The position numbers and the translations under genes are program-made. A DNA stretch of 6,675 nt from Flavobacteriaceae bacterium UBA3478 (lineage in GTDB: Bacteria > Bacteroidota > Bacteroidia > Flavobacteriales > Flavobacteriaceae), in NCBI GenBank assembly GCA_002381155.1, contig DFQX01000097.1, positions 1,250 to 7,924 on the forward strand. The letters are read 5' to 3'. This document shows, piece after piece, positions 6,223-6,675 of this stretch (positions within the stretch are counted from its first letter, which is position 1; each line of letters begins with the position of its first letter). The notes below the pieces were generated by a model. It was not told where the DNA came from. It saw nothing but the letters and a program-made list of their open reading frames with translations, and did not search any database.

Positions 6223-6675
6223 TTATTTCTTTTTCAGGGTGATTTCAACCACTCCATTTTTACCCTTTTCTCCATAAGCTTTTTCTGCTGATGGGCCTTT
6301 TAATACATTGATACTCTCGATTGTATTAGGATCTAGTGAATCTAAATTGATATCTTCTCCTGCTTCTTTACCATTAATGATAATTAGTGGTTGATCATCA
6401 AGACGTGCGCCCATTACAGTGATGTTCGATTTGCCTCTCATCATTCGTTGATGCATTGGTCCCGCGCCATCTTTACGCATTCTGATACGAACATTTTTGT
6501 GCTCTGATGCATCGGTATCCTCATTGTGAAGCTCATCTGTTTTAAAAACAAAAACATTTTTTGATGTATCTATTTTGTCGCCTTCGCCATCAATAATTAC
6601 CTCGAAGCTTTTATCTGAATCATCTCCGAAGAACATGAATTCACCCTGGCCTTGATGTAAACCTGGCATTCCTGG
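6223..6675 (-). CDS. C-terminal part of a TonB-plug-like protein (possibly M56/BlaR1-type), 5' end outside window
   Basis: The frame is still open at the window edge (two codons, Pro-Gly, precede the Met codon at 6669), so this is probably an internal piece of a longer protein; 150 residues are visible. Numbered from that Met, the last 68 residues (81-148, bases 6223-6429) resemble a TonB-dependent receptor plug: SNITVMGARLDDQPLIIING, a DPNTIESINVLKGPSAEKAYG block, and GEKGKNGVVEITLKKK at the end. In Bacteroidota such a detached plug-like domain often ends BlaR1-type M56 membrane peptidases, and also occurs in other envelope proteins; no barrel can follow here because the protein stops. The preceding part is acidic and polar (GDDSDK, GEGDK, NEDTDASEH) with a Met/His-rich patch (PMHQRMMRGK). 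Neither membrane segments nor the HExxH peptidase motif lie in the window, so the M56 identity is a guess. It shares the bidirectional terminator with hemL. Confidence 0.8.
   Translation of the reverse strand, partial: PGMPGLHQGQGEFMFFGDDSDKSFEVIIDGEGDKIDTSKNVFVFKTDELHNEDTDASEHKNVRIRMRKDGAGPMHQRMMRGKSNITVMGARLDDQPLIIINGKEAGEDINLDSLDPNTIESINVLKGPSAEKAYGEKGKNGVVEITLKKK

Noticed and set aside
1..6675. CRISPR array, tRNA/rRNA genes, insertion sequences, phage or defence genes
   Set aside because: No repeat arrays, cloverleaf-like segments, transposase motifs or terminal inverted repeats were seen; the window is almost entirely filled by chromosomal genes.

Overview
The window looks like an ordinary chromosomal stretch from a member of the Bacteroidota, most likely a Flavobacteriales-type bacterium. 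The evidence is: moderately AT-rich DNA; start sites without convincing Shine-Dalgarno sequences; a TAnnTTTG-type -7 box; two short Bacteroidota-style lipoprotein signal peptides; small families common in that phylum (DUF4136, DUF5522); and a protein tail resembling a TonB plug and ending in a Gly-Lys-Asn-Gly-Val-Val signature. No tRNA, rRNA, CRISPR array, insertion sequence or phage gene is visible. The assignment is by pattern recognition only.

Layout. Positions 1-2175 (+) hold alaS (alanyl-tRNA synthetase), which enters from outside the window without roughly its first 148 codons. Its stop codon overlaps, tail to tail by 4 nt, the stop of a minus-strand DUF4136 lipoprotein gene (2172-2711). 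Upstream of that gene on the same strand is a very small cysteine-rich DUF5522 gene (2775-2933, or to 2990 with the earlier GTG). A short divergent promoter region (about 2934-3016) separates it from a plus-strand operon of three translationally coupled genes: a PLP-dependent ACC deaminase/D-cysteine desulfhydrase family enzyme (3011-3928), a glucosaminidase-LysM lipoprotein (3928-4884) and hemL, glutamate-1-semialdehyde aminomutase (4881-6164). The operon ends at a strong bidirectional hairpin terminator (about 6178-6209). This also serves the convergent minus-strand gene at 6223-6675, whose visible part is the C-terminus of a protein with a TonB-plug-like domain, possibly a BlaR1/M56-type membrane peptidase.

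How the genes fit together. alaS and hemL are core housekeeping genes (translation; tetrapyrrole synthesis by the C5 pathway). The three-gene operon combines amino-acid PLP chemistry, peptidoglycan hydrolysis and heme precursor synthesis. The TGATG and ATGA junctions show coupled translation rather than an obvious shared pathway. The two minus-strand genes at 2172-2933 may be co-transcribed.

I found no clear new biological system. The points most worth a second look are the divergent promoter pair, where both genes may be leaderless with the same box-to-start spacing; the CX3CX2C miniprotein; the PLP enzyme that lacks the residues diagnostic of true ACC deaminase; and the terminator-less tail-to-tail overlap after alaS.
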